From the NCBI GenBank assembly GCA_948470475.1, contig OX419337.1, forward strand, positions 26,811,372 through 26,875,371: a stretch of 64,000 nucleotides of DNA. Direction: 5' to 3'. Shown in pieces: positions 13,396-24,424 of the stretch; the stretch's first letter is position 1; every line of letters starts with the position of its first letter. Source of the DNA: Galaxea fascicularis (Eukaryota; Cnidaria; Anthozoa; Scleractinia; Euphylliidae). The notes beneath the pieces are model-generated. The model was given only the letters and a program-made list of their open reading frames with translations. It made no database searches and was not told the DNA's origin. The position numbers were made by a program, and so were the translations under genes.

Positions 13396-14002
13396 TCATC
13401 AGCAGGAATCCTTTGGATCTGAAACAGTTCTCTTTAATTTAGTCAGTTTGAGGTTCAGCTTAGCTCAATGAATTTCTCAAGTGTTGTATGTACAGTTCCA
13501 CAGCAAATAAGCCGAACCTTTGTTCAAAGACAGTCCACGCTCAATTAAATAACTTCAAACATATTGTCTTTAAATACATCTGAACACTTCTGGAAATATG
13601 GTGACTTTATACCACATCATTGATTCCTCTCATGTCAAAAGAGTAGTTTCTTCTCATTGTTCTGTAAACTACTTAAAAGTTCATCAAGAAAGATTTTCCT
13701 GCCATCGGAAATGCACATCATTCGTGCGGGTTTTAAACTCCCAATCTTGGAGCCGAAAAGGCACCATATGTGTTTGTTTCACTGAAAATAATATTGCAAA
13801 CTTCGGAAATCTTATACCTTTCTTTACCTCACCGACGTCAAACATTATATACAGCTTCTCAATTCGAACGTCTTATCTCTGGCCTCACAAAGGCTTTTCA
13901 AGAGTTGTATGTTTGATTTCAAAGGTTTCCAGATAATAATACACTAAAAAGAAGCATTTTATCGATATAAGTGTCTTACTTTTTTACCATTACATTGTCA
14001 GA

Positions 14003-15163
14003 CTACGCACCCGTGTTACTCGCGACATTTTCCGACGCGTTACATGAACGTTCAGTTTCACCGATGCTGTCGGCGTTTCCGTTCTCTTTGCCGTCCTTTT
14101 CTGACTCTGATTTCTTCATTGTGTCATTATTGTGCGTTTTAACGTGTTTGGCCAAGTGATCACTTCGCATGAATCGTTTATTGCAAATGGGACAAGCGAA
14201 TCGCTTCTCGCCGGTATGGGTTCGAAGGTGTCGCTGTAGTTCGTCAGAGCGTGTGAATCGCTTACCGCAAAACAACCAGTTACATACAAATGGCCGCTCG
14301 CCTGTGTGCCATCGAAGATGTGCCTTCAGATGTGAAGTTTTACCATAAACCTTTCCGCAGCCAGGAATGTGGCATATGTGCTGAGTTTTTTTCCTAAATG
14401 GCGCTCCAGTAGCGCTGAGTCTCTCGTTATCTTGGCAGTTTGGACAGTCGCAAGTCGCTCGACCCGTGTATCGCCGAGTCGATCGCGCTGTTACGCTCTG
14501 TGCAGAAGGCAACAAGCCCGGTGTTCCAGGGAAATACGAAGGTCCGTCAATGTAAGTTGGTAGGGAAGCTTTCATGGGATCCGAGACAAGGCAGGGAGGA
14601 GGTAGAAAGTGAGGGTGACTTGCCACGGAAACCGCAGCAGGAATAGATAAACTTCCTGAGGAGTACTCGTGAGGCAATCCAGTGAAATGACTCAAAGAAG
14701 GATGAAACGAAGTGCCAGACACGCCTGAATCCAACCACGTAGGATTGCTGTGTACCTCCCAAAACGCCTGCCGCGTTGTAGCTTGGGCGTGTGGCTCGAT
14801 AGGCGATTTAAACCACGGTGAACTTTCGTAGGGATGAGGCATCCGAGGATACATAGACGCTTCAACTGAAGCAGAGTGCACGCGGCTCGCCGAGGCCAGA
14901 GCTAATGGATCGGCGAGCGAATTATGTCCCGAGGAGTAGTTTTGGCTGGGGAGAAAGCTCTCATGATTCTGCGAGCTTAACGATTCGCTAGTAGGTACAA
15001 AAGCTGATGGCAGACTTGAATACAGGCCGCCGTCAGCTGGTCTAGCCCGTTGTAGAGGCAATGTACTCGGTTGCTTCCAGTGATAGAAACTTTTTGCCAT
15101 TGACACGTCGGGTACGGCTGGTGGAGTTTGCTGTCCAATTCTGCTACAGGTTGCTGCCAGCAT
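14003..15163 (-). CDS. Sp6-9: Sp6-9 (SP8/SP9-like) zinc-finger transcription factor
   Basis: This is a 386-residue DNA-binding protein of the Sp/buttonhead family. The family binds GC/GT boxes in the nucleus and, in animals, controls limb, appendage and neural outgrowth. Seen: a Btd box with CDCPNC at residues 238-243, then three C2H2 fingers at about 264-286, 294-316 and 324-344, joined by TGERPF and TGEKRF linkers. The N-terminus [10 protein letters not shown] is the Sp box. Further matches to vertebrate SP8/SP9 are FYHWK near the N-terminus, [10 protein letters not shown], and [14 protein letters not shown] before the fingers. These place it in the Sp6-9 group rather than Sp1-4 or Sp5. The ATG at 15163 is the first in frame. 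The exon begins after a TTGCAG acceptor at 15203, and the upstream leader has an in-frame stop if spliced at TCT|GTGAGG (about 15350). Vertebrate SP8 also has an isoform starting at this methionine. An upstream coding exon cannot be fully excluded. Confidence 0.93.
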   Translation of the reverse strand: MLAATCSRIGQQTPPAVPDVSMAKSFYHWKQPSTLPLQRARPADGGLYSSLPSAFVPTSESLSSQNHESFLPSQNYSSGHNSLADPLALASASRVHSASVEASMYPRMPHPYESSPWFKSPIEPHAQATTRQAFWEVHSNPTWLDSGVSGTSFHPSLSHFTGLPHEYSSGSLSIPAAVSVASHPHFLPPPCLVSDPMKASLPTYIDGPSYFPGTPGLLPSAQSVTARSTRRYTGRATCDCPNCQDNERLSATGAPFRKKTQHICHIPGCGKVYGKTSHLKAHLRWHTGERPFVCNWLFCGKRFTRSDELQRHLRTHTGEKRFACPICNKRFMRSDHLAKHVKTHNNDTMKKSESEKDGKENGNADSIGETERSCNASENVASNTGA

Positions 15164-15203
15164 TGCCAGAGTGTTAATCGAGGTTCTGTTGGTTTCCCAG
15201 CTC
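15164..15203 (-). other. 5' part of the Sp6-9 main exon before the ATG
   Basis: The sequence preceding the Sp ATG is open in frame and starts right after a good 3' splice site (TTCTTGCAG, AG at 15205-15204). The frame reads ...[10 protein letters not shown], and LAMLAATC is also the wording of the long vertebrate SP8 isoform. An extra N-terminal exon ending in phase 2 would therefore be readable. I found no convincing one upstream, so I treat this as leader. Confidence 0.5.
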
Positions 15204-15578
15204 CTGCAAGAAGTACAAAATCAAACGTGTACTGCTCAAAAGAGATCGTATTAGCGCGCGCGCGTTGGGTAATCAGCTTAACTTGCTAATCAAATCACGT
15301 TAAATTCCTGTACAAATACAACGGGACAAACCTGACAAGAAAGCCTCTTCCTCACAGACTGAAATCCGGGTTTATTAAGGGCTGTCAAGCTGCTATTTTG
15401 GTCGACAAATTGAGATACACTTTGTACGCCCTGCGAATGTTCAGTGGGCTGTTGATTCAATTCATCCTGAACCCCAAGTACAGACTCTTTTGAGATGCCG
15501 CCACGGGTGAACACAGCCAATCAGCGAGGCAGAAGTGTCTTTCATGACACAATGTGATTGAATGATAGGGATTTGTTG

Positions 15579-15588
15579 ATATATAATA
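15579..15588 (-). promoter_or_regulatory. TATA-like element upstream of the Sp gene
   Basis: The minus strand reads ATTATATATC about 375 bases upstream of the main exon. A reverse CCAAT box (ATTGG on the minus strand) lies at about 15520, between this site and a possible donor near 15350. The position suits a core promoter for a short non-coding first exon. This is inference from motif and distance only. Confidence 0.3.
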
Positions 15589-15599
15589 AGTCTCTCCAA

Positions 15600-18500
15600 A
15601 TGGAACTATTATAAGTAGCCAATCTACTGGTATACCAACAATCACAATGCCGTCTGTAGCCTACAGGCAGGAGTTGGACCGCGATTTCCAGCCAGCCAAA
15701 ATTTTTCAGCAATTACAGTCCGTTGTGAAGCTTTCACCTGTAACGAGGTTTCAAAACAAATACCTAGAGCTGTGCGATTTATGGAGCTCAGCCACTTCAC
15801 ACCTTGATTCGAATCGGAAACCATAATTGTTTCAATCGCAACTTCGCCACAGCCTTTCATAAATTCACCCCGCACGACAAATTTTGTTGGTCATGTGAGA
15901 GTGCGCTCGTGTTTACAGCTGGAAACATTATTGCAAATACATCCAACCATGTTTTGTCGAAAGATGCTCACGATGTAAACACAAGAATGTGGGTGGCACG
16001 TAGCATTTGGGGGCGTTCAAACAATCACAGAAGGGGCGGGCTGGGGTTGTTCAACAAATATAGTGTATTAAGACAACTCTTCGAGCCTACTGATCCATAT
16101 ATTTAATCTTCCCTGTGTGATGGTGTCGGGTAACATCTGCCTTTCGTTTTTTTTTTTTTTCATTTTAAGGGGAGATCCTTGTTATTTCGTAAAAGCACTC
16201 TATTCAAGAAACTTCGTGTCCTTAAAATTGCTTCCTTTGTTATCGCATTCCGATTACCCTCAGAGACGTGCATAATCTTGGCTTGTTTTGAGATGTGATT
16301 TTCAGGCGACGGAGATAATTAGTTTGCAACTGGCGAGGATCATAATTGATATTCCAAAGAGTTTTATTCTTGAAAATCTCGATAAAACGCTTCCTAGGCT
16401 TTACCAGTTCCTGTCCGCGCTGTTTGCCGGCTAATTCGGCAGTTTTCCTAATTTCTAACTGCGGGGTTTCGTAAAAGCTTACAAGTTTATAATGGGTTTG
16501 TATAAATAGAGAATGTCTATGCCCGCTATGTGGTGACTCTCAATCAGAGTTCACGCTGGGTAGCGTTTTACCAAACATCTACTGCAATCATAGTGAATGA
16601 CTTGTTTATAAAAGCGCGTGTATTTTCTCGCTATAGGAAACCTCTGGCACTAGTGAGTCCAAATAATAATGAGAAGCAAAATTGTATTTCTTCCATGAAC
16701 TGGGAAACCTTTTCATAATTCAATAAACATCGTGTACATTCATAGAGACAGTTGTGAGGCAATTTCCGCAGTTTTGTGATAGATAATGCTAAACCTCATC
16801 TCGAGGAAAAAATATTTCCGAATACGTTGAAATCGCCTTGTTTAACCCTACCCGGTGTAAGTCGTTTTCTCCTCGTGTACGTTTTAGTTTGGTGTGTGAC
16901 GACTATGATGGGTTTTAAACGCAAGAAGCAACCTCTGAAAGAATACCTCACTGACATGTCTCTATGCTTGTGCCACACGGTCATTGCTGCGAAGCAAATG
17001 TTTGTAAATTGCGAGCATTTGCGGGTTTAAAACAACTCAGTCAAATTACGTTCAGCACATTGCGTCCATACCTGACAGTCCCACGATCAAAGAGGCTCGC
17101 CGCGTTTTAAGTGTACAGAGATTTTCGAATAAGTAAAATGAGATTACCGGCGGTTTGTGTCTTCACTCCGCACTAAGTATCGTTCGTGGGTCGGCGGCTT
17201 GCCCCTGTCGAGTTCTGTTTTGCCTTTTGGCTGAGGAGTACAACCTCGGAACACACACGCAAGGAAAATATTGAACCATCAGGCGTGGTTTGTGAAATTA
17301 TCGATTGCCTTAAAAACTGTGAGATTTAATTAGAAGCCTTTTGATGTGCCGCCTTGATTGACGCGCCGTCCGTGTACAAGGCACATCAACTTGTCCGCTC
17401 ACAATAAATCACACCTAACAATTTGAACGTGCGATAGGAATTCCAGCTGTATGCCTGTGTTTAATCGAACGGCGCATTGTTCCGTCGAACGAGCGGAGAT
17501 GCAGTAATAAAGAAATCGATTTGAGGGGTCAACTCGCCTTAGGGCCCAGCATTAAGTGTTAATTATAGGGAATGTTAAAAACTCTTCTAGCTACGGTCAT
17601 ATTACGGGGCTTGTTCAAATTTGAGTGCAAATTGGAATGCTACGCCCCCTCTTCATAAATGCTTGACAACCAAAGAGATTAAACTACTGTACTCAATCGA
17701 TCCAAGGGTCTTTTGGATGTGTTTTTGCTACCGAGATTTGTGGTTGCGCGACCTCGCGCGTGTTTTATGACAACTACACAATGAACTCGTATCGCCTGCG
17801 CGAAGACATTCATACGACTGTGTTTTTATTGTTCGCAAAACCTTGCCATGTCTGTCAGAGCCGATAAAGATCTGTTGTAAATTAAATTCGTCGGTTTGTG
17901 TCCTTAGCGGACAGGCAGCAAAAGTAAGTTGGAAACTCCTCGAGGTGCCTTTAGAGCTTGGAAGCTAAGCATGGTTTTTTTACAAGATATCTTTTAAATT
18001 GGAAAGGTAAACGCCGTTATTGACATAACATTTTGAACGTGTTAATAGAATTGTTTATACTAGGAATGTTTGCATTTCTCGTGCCGCCAAAAGCATTTTT
18101 GCTAATGGAATTAGGAAACACATTTTGGCTTTTGGGTCAAAAGTTCTGATGTAAATGATTTAGATTTCCGTGTATCAAAAAAATATATATATATATCGCC
18201 TGAAAACAGAAATCTTGTAATGAGAACCGATTTTTGTCGGCTTTTGAAAAAAGCAGCGAGTGATCCTATTGTTTAGTGTCCGCTTTCAAAAAAAGGGAGT
18301 TATTTTAACTTAAGCCCTAGAATTGAATTCAATCTTTCAGATCTCCACTTAAGGTGTGTGTATGAATTAAACATTGCCTTTTTCAGCACGTGGACTTTTC
18401 AACTGTCGACCGGGTAAATTTCAGTTGGCCAAACGCGAAGCTAGCTAAACAAAAGAACTAATTAAAACAAGTACACCTTCGTTGTGTTTATTTGCTTTTC

Positions 18501-21500
18501 TATTAACTCGTTATAATCCGTCGAAGGGTTCATCTGGACTAGCTGGCGAAAAATCCCAACCCCCGCTGTGTGCGTTTATGCATTTTCTAGTCTGAGCTTG
18601 ATTTCAATTTCCCTTTCTTTCGCGTAACAAATTCGACATTAAACGAGCTAGTTGCAAATTAAAAACATCGATAAGATTGAAAGCACGCGGGCCTGTCGAT
18701 AATTTTCTTGAGTGTTTCAACAAAAAAAGCGGTTAAAAGGATTGTCACCTCAATTTCTTACTTAAGCTCAAGCTATGTATGTATCTGTTGAACGCTGGAT
18801 CAGCAAAGGGTAGAACTCATGAAATCTGAAAAATTCGATCTGTTGTTAGAGACTTAAAAAAATTAGGAGCAAAATTTGTCACTTGTGCCAAGTGTAATTT
18901 ATCTTTTTCAGTGCATTGTGGTTGGATAAGTGTTTCGTTTTGAGTGGCGTGTACTTACGAAGGAAAAGCACTAACATAAATCACGAACACAAAACATTAG
19001 GAGATAACGCATTCGGAAGCGTGTGCCTTTGAACTTTAAACAACAGAGTGAAAATTATCTAAAACAAATTATTTGTGGGTCTCTAGAAAACGGCTGCATT
19101 AAGAGCTACTCTCGGAGATTTCTCGTGATAAACGTAACTGTTGCTTTCGTAGTTGGTTTTGATCGGAAAGGGCTCCCTGCTGTGTTTATGAGAAACGAAA
19201 AAAAGAGGACAGTTGTTCGACTAATGCAGACCGCCATGTCTCTTGCCTTGCCTTACACCATAAATGTTTTAAAAATTGCATCGAACACGCTGTAAGCTAG
19301 ATAGATTCATAAATTGAACAATTAGGAAGGAGTGGAACGGATCTGAAACCTGACTGAGTAAGATTACGGGCATTGTAATATATAAGAAGACTTAAACTCA
19401 CTGAAACTGCAGTTTTTGTTTATTCTTAATTAAGAATGTACCGCCGCTCTGTTTCTTCGAACTGTGTTTGATTTAAGGTAAACATTGGGAGAGATTTTTC
19501 AGACTATAGGGCTACCTTGTCTGAGCGATATGAAAAACGTATTCCTGAGAAGTTCTTGTTTTCTTTTATTTATTTTCTTACCCGCTAGAAAATAAGAGAG
19601 AAAAAAATACTGCCAGTCTCGGAAAAATACTTAGTTCATGGCTATAAAAATCACAACATCTGCACCTGTACTCCACCGAGAATTACTCGTGATTTTGCGA
19701 TAATTCAACAATATTGCCGGTTGACATGATGTATCGTAAATCTTTCGATTGACAGTTAAAATTAAAACCCAAGGTAATTTGTCTTTCTTGTTATAACGTA
19801 CCGCGATTTTATTGTATCTACTTTGAGGTTGCTTGCAGTTTTCTTTGATATTAGCTCCTTTGTTCATTACGCCAGAACACCTGCTCCGACGAACAGTTCC
19901 TATTGTTCAAGAATTTGGGGCCATGCCCTCGTAAAGGACTTTTTCCCACTCCAGGAACATATGGTTTTCGAGGCGCGGATAGGGAAATTCATTTGTCTCG
20001 CAGCACACATGGAATTTCTTTCTCAACTGCAGTTTGTTAACTAGCAAGGTACTTGAGTGCAGTCAAGGGTGAGGTGGTGTTTACATACCTGTCTCATCCA
20101 GTGGATTTAAAGTATTTGAGCACCAGTTCAAGCTGTCGAATGCCGCCCAGATGATAAAAGCTCTTTTCTTATGGCGACGATGACTCGATATCACATCAAT
20201 CTTGAACCTGTTGTCTTAATGTCAAGTAAGGGAAGGACTAGTGAAAGTATTTGAACATAAACTCGACGACGACTTCCGTTTTGTTTTTGGTTTACAGTCA
20301 AATGTTTAGGTTAGGCCTTTAGCAAAAACCAGCTGCATCTGTGAATTAGTATCAGTACAGTGTACAGAGACAATTCTAAGAATCGAGGCGGATACGTAAA
20401 TGCATTGGAAGAGTTGAGAGCCAATTATGCCATCAGCCAGTACTTTGTTCGTGAAACGGGTGCGAATTAAGACCGCTTAACTCAAGTGCTGCTTACAAAA
20501 TTAGCCTAACAAGTTTTTTGGGCCTAATAGTTATAGCTTTCATTAAGTTAATTTGGGGGTAGGGTTCTTTATTTCGCCCTTGATGATGTCGAAGTGGTCT
20601 CTCATTTGCTCCATCTCCACCTGTTGTTTAAGCGACTTAATGAATGGCAAAAGCAGAGTAGAAAATCCTTCCCTTTCAAGAAAAATAACCACGCTTTCGG
20701 TGATTTTATCTTAGTGAGGACAGTAATTGCTAGCCTGTGTTAAGTGCCATTTTAATTTTGTGCGTGCATTAGAAATGTAAACACAAAACGCTTTTATGAT
20801 GTTAACGTGGTATGCGTAACTTAACACATAAAGGCTTTAGTTGAATCTCAATATAGAGCGCGATATTGCCCCTCCAAATTTCTGTTCTTCTTTTTGAAAG
20901 CCTCTTCTTAGAAGTGTGTGAGAAGTAAGTGCCATTCAAATTCAGCAATTTCGCCTCTTTTACCCGATCTCACTACCTTTAAGTAGAATAAAGTTCTTTT
21001 TCGAGCAACAACTAATCGTTAAAAATTTTGCTTCTTTTTTATTTTCAACGCTTAGCATTTGATTAAAACAACGGCAGTGAACTATTTGCATCGTGCTTTA
21101 TGAGCTATGCTTCTTTATTACCCCGCCACGGGATGCAAATTAGTGAAACATTGTAATCAAATACCTCATGTGGAGCTAGAAAAATGATGCTTTTACCGAG
21201 ACGTGAATTCATCAGACATGGTGGCAGTTTAGAAAATTCGGATGAAAACAGGTGCTTTTTTGCACCTAAAACTTAAATTTCAGTGGCACCGAATTTTGCC
21301 TCAACGACAGTAATTTGACTTAATCCAGTGCCCTTTCGACCGATATTTTTACTCATTATTTCATGCTCCAGAAAAATCTGCTATTTTATAGAAATATGTT
21401 TTTCCTGAGGCAATAGCAGCAATTCGTTAAATACAAGCAGGGAGTTTCCTTTCCTCAAAGTTTTGATGTGTACCAGTGACTGTCACTAGGAATTATTTTT

Positions 21501-23390
21501 CACTTAGAATTTCTGAGCTTATTTTGAGAAAACGATAGACAAACACACATATTTGCTGATATAATCGCCAGAGGAATATCTTTTCAAAACTTTCATTGCT
21601 GATGTGAACCTTTCTTCGAATTTAAGCTAATCTCGTAACACTCGAGATCTTTACATTTCCATCTAGTTCACAGCTTTCCGGAATACTGTATTGTAAACTA
21701 GCACATTTATTCAAAACAACTTAATAAGTTTGCAAATATTGTCATAAGCGAGGGAACTAAAATTGTTTTGAAGTGATTCAATTGAAACTTATTTGAAAAT
21801 TCCATGTTCGAAAAGGAAGAAACCTTTTTGCGTTTTAAGGTAGAAATTCAGTGTAAACGATGTATTTTACTACTGGCATTTAAGACAGTTTACAGAGCAC
21901 TTCTCTAGGCATCGTTAAATTGCCGAAAATATTATTAAGCTAGTAATGTAACTAAGTATAAGAACGAGTCATATTCAATATTTTTAAATCTGCAATAGTA
22001 CTCATGGAAACCAAATTTTCCTACAAAGAACATATGGACTAACATAGTTCAAAATAGTGTATGTGAAAGATTTTACCACGTGGAAAACACAAATAGGAAG
22101 CAATTTTGAAGCATTTCACTTTCGGGAAGTGAATTACGTTCGAAACTTGGGCTTAGCGAGGATTTAGTGTCACAAAGAACGCCAAATACGAGACACCAGT
22201 GACACGAAATGTGGCCACAGTGAACGATCAGATCACGAAAGAAATTAACTTCGTAGACGACGCTTGTTTTTTAAAAACACAAGGGGAGGGACACCATAAA
22301 CAACGGACCCTTGCTGGGCTATCACCCTCTTTTCATTCCAAAACGGGGCATCAACAAGGGTGTCCTTCATACCTTTGAAACGTGTTTGAAGCTCTGGAAG
22401 CTGAATCGGCTCGTCCTGGGTGGGTTAAGAGGAGGCGTAAAAAGGTCGTTGTTGTCAAAAAGCCTTCTGGTTCGTACTGGGTCTTTTCCTCTCGAACAAA
22501 AAGATACATTTGACCCATCTTCCTCCGCCACGCCTCCCCGCCCAGTACCCGCTTGTCAGTCAAACGTCGAGCGAAATCGAGTCATAATTATGCAGTGACT
22601 CGGGCAGTTTCGCAAGAATGTGATACCCTCAGCAGGTTGTTCCAGTCATAAAAAGCTTAAGAGTTTTAATTGTGATAGACACCCCTTCTTTACGCCTCTT
22701 CTCTCTCAAAACATGGTCCCAGCCATTTAGGAGGTTTCGTGCGAGAGATTACGTCAGATTTGTTCACTGAACACCGTTTTTAAAAATTCACGTGCCGGTC
22801 TAGCAGCTGTCAAAGTATTTGGTGTTGACCTGGTGGATATGAATTGATACTAGTAATCTTTTACTTGTGTTTCTGTTTGTTCGTATGCAGTGGGTGTAGA
22901 TCATAGAAAGATAGGAAGGGCAATGATGAGTCATCCGCCAAGATCTCAATACAAACAGTTAGCAGCTTGTTCCAAGCATGAAATTTTTGGCAACCAGGAA
23001 AAATTCAAACGAAAAAAGCGAGTACCGATCTTAACGTTTTACGAGGCCTCGTTAGACTTATACGACGTTTCAAACTGGGTGTCTAATGTGTTCAAGGCTG
23101 CAACTACACCAGAAAAGAAAGGGAAAGAATACCTTCCATGTGTGTTTTGCCTTTTGCACTTTAATTTCCTTCTAGCCCAAATGGAAGTTGAAGGAGTTCA
23201 GTTTTTTGGTCATTTTTTCTCGCAAAGGAAGTCGGAGTCGTATGCTGAAAGAATTCGTTTCAGTTTTGAAGTATTTATTTTATTAGAGGATAGCATTCTT
23301 TACAGCAGAGACCATTGTGATTGACTGAACAGTGGCCCGTTCTATTTTATTACTTTACATTAGTCTCGATTCTCTCCGGATCTGATAAAC
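15600..23390. other. upstream intergenic region of the Sp gene, no gene seen
   Basis: About 7.8 kb with few repeats compared with the rest of the window, an (AT)n run near 18183-18196, and an ATCAAAG (TCF-like) word near 17088. The scarcity of repeats beside a developmental regulator would suit regulatory DNA, but this is inference. Confidence 0.4.
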
Positions 23391-23708
23391 CCGGTTTTCA
23401 CTTGCGCATGAGCATAAGAGCAAGTGAAAACAGCAGCGACGTAGGCATAAACAGAAACATAAGAACAACGAACTCACGTATTTGTCTCACGCTGTTTTCA
23501 CCAGTAACGCACTCGACTGGCATGAGCATAAGCACATGAAAAACATAACTTTTTCTTGTGCTTATGTTAATACTTATGTCGAGCGCGTTACTGGTAAAAA
23601 CAGCATAAGACAAATAAGTGGGTTCGTGTTTCTTATGTTACTGCTTATGGTTATGTCGCTGCTGTTCAGTTTCACTTGCGCTTATGCTTATGCGCAAGTG
23701 AAAACCGG
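23391..23708. mobile_element. 318-bp imperfect palindrome (foldback element)
   Basis: CCGGTTTTCACTTGCGCATG at 23391 is mirrored by the sequence ending CAAGTGAAAACCGG at 23708, and the arms remain complementary nearly to the centre near 23550. Each strand therefore reads a similar peptide (SHAVFTSNALD versus SYAVFTSNALD). These are products of symmetry, not genes. Confidence 0.7.
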
Positions 23709-24207
23709 CCTATATGCATTAAAAGACTTTTCTGCTATCCGTAAGACTATGGTAGTAAGCATTAAAGGAGGCAATAGCATTGCATTTTGCCACGACCTCT
23801 TATTGGTGACACGGCCATAAATATTTGTGTTTAGTATCACCCGACTAGTGGACTGATGCAAATCCTGCATTTTGATTGGCTACGCTACTAGAGGACTATT
23901 AGTAATAGTCCTTGAGTAGCAATCGAGCGTTTCTTTCGTTTGATTCCCAAATAAATATTTCTTGAACTTGCATTTGCTAACTCAAGGGCCACGGGTCACT
24001 AGCCCATTCGGCTTCACCTCATGGGCTATTAACCCGTAGCTCTTGCGGGCTTCGGGTCTAATTGTTAAATAGCGCTCATACTCCTGCTGTATTTTATTGC
24101 ACTGGTTCTTAAGCAGTAAAACTAAGAACTGAAATGAGGTATGTGTGTAGGGAAAACCGTCACAAAGTTCGCGATATAGACTACATTTAACTGAGGGCCG
24201 ACCCCAA

Positions 24208-24424
24208 CAGAGTTTTGACCCCATCAAATGAAGAATGATCGTCGCAGTTGTGATCGCAACTTTTACAATTGCGTAAAGAAGCCTCGTTGAAGTCCTGAAT
24301 TCTTTTCAGGCTTAACATAATTTTAAAAATTGCGATCACAACTGCGACGATCATTCTTCATTTGATTTCATATCCGCAGTTCACATATGATTTCTTTCAT
24401 ATACCATTCAGAGTTTTGGCCCAT
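24208..24424. mobile_element. inverted SINE pair flanked by a target-site duplication
   Basis: The body AAATTGCGATCACAACTGCG, followed by ACGATCATTCTTCATTTGA, occurs forward at about 24329-24365 and inverted at about 24224-24270. The junction holds TCCTGAATTCTTTTCAGG. CAGAGTTTTGACCCCAT at 24208 and CAGAGTTTTGGCCCAT at 24409 look like a target-site duplication. The body matches the tRNA-headed copy at 27.5 kb. Confidence 0.65.

Noticed and set aside
22890..23324. 144-codon plus-strand frame
   Set aside because: Starts at a non-ATG codon, has no recognised domain, no splice support, and lies beside a large palindrome.
23398..23820. Two overlapping frames with similar peptides on opposite strands
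   Set aside because: Explained by the palindromic foldback at 23391-23708, not by genes.
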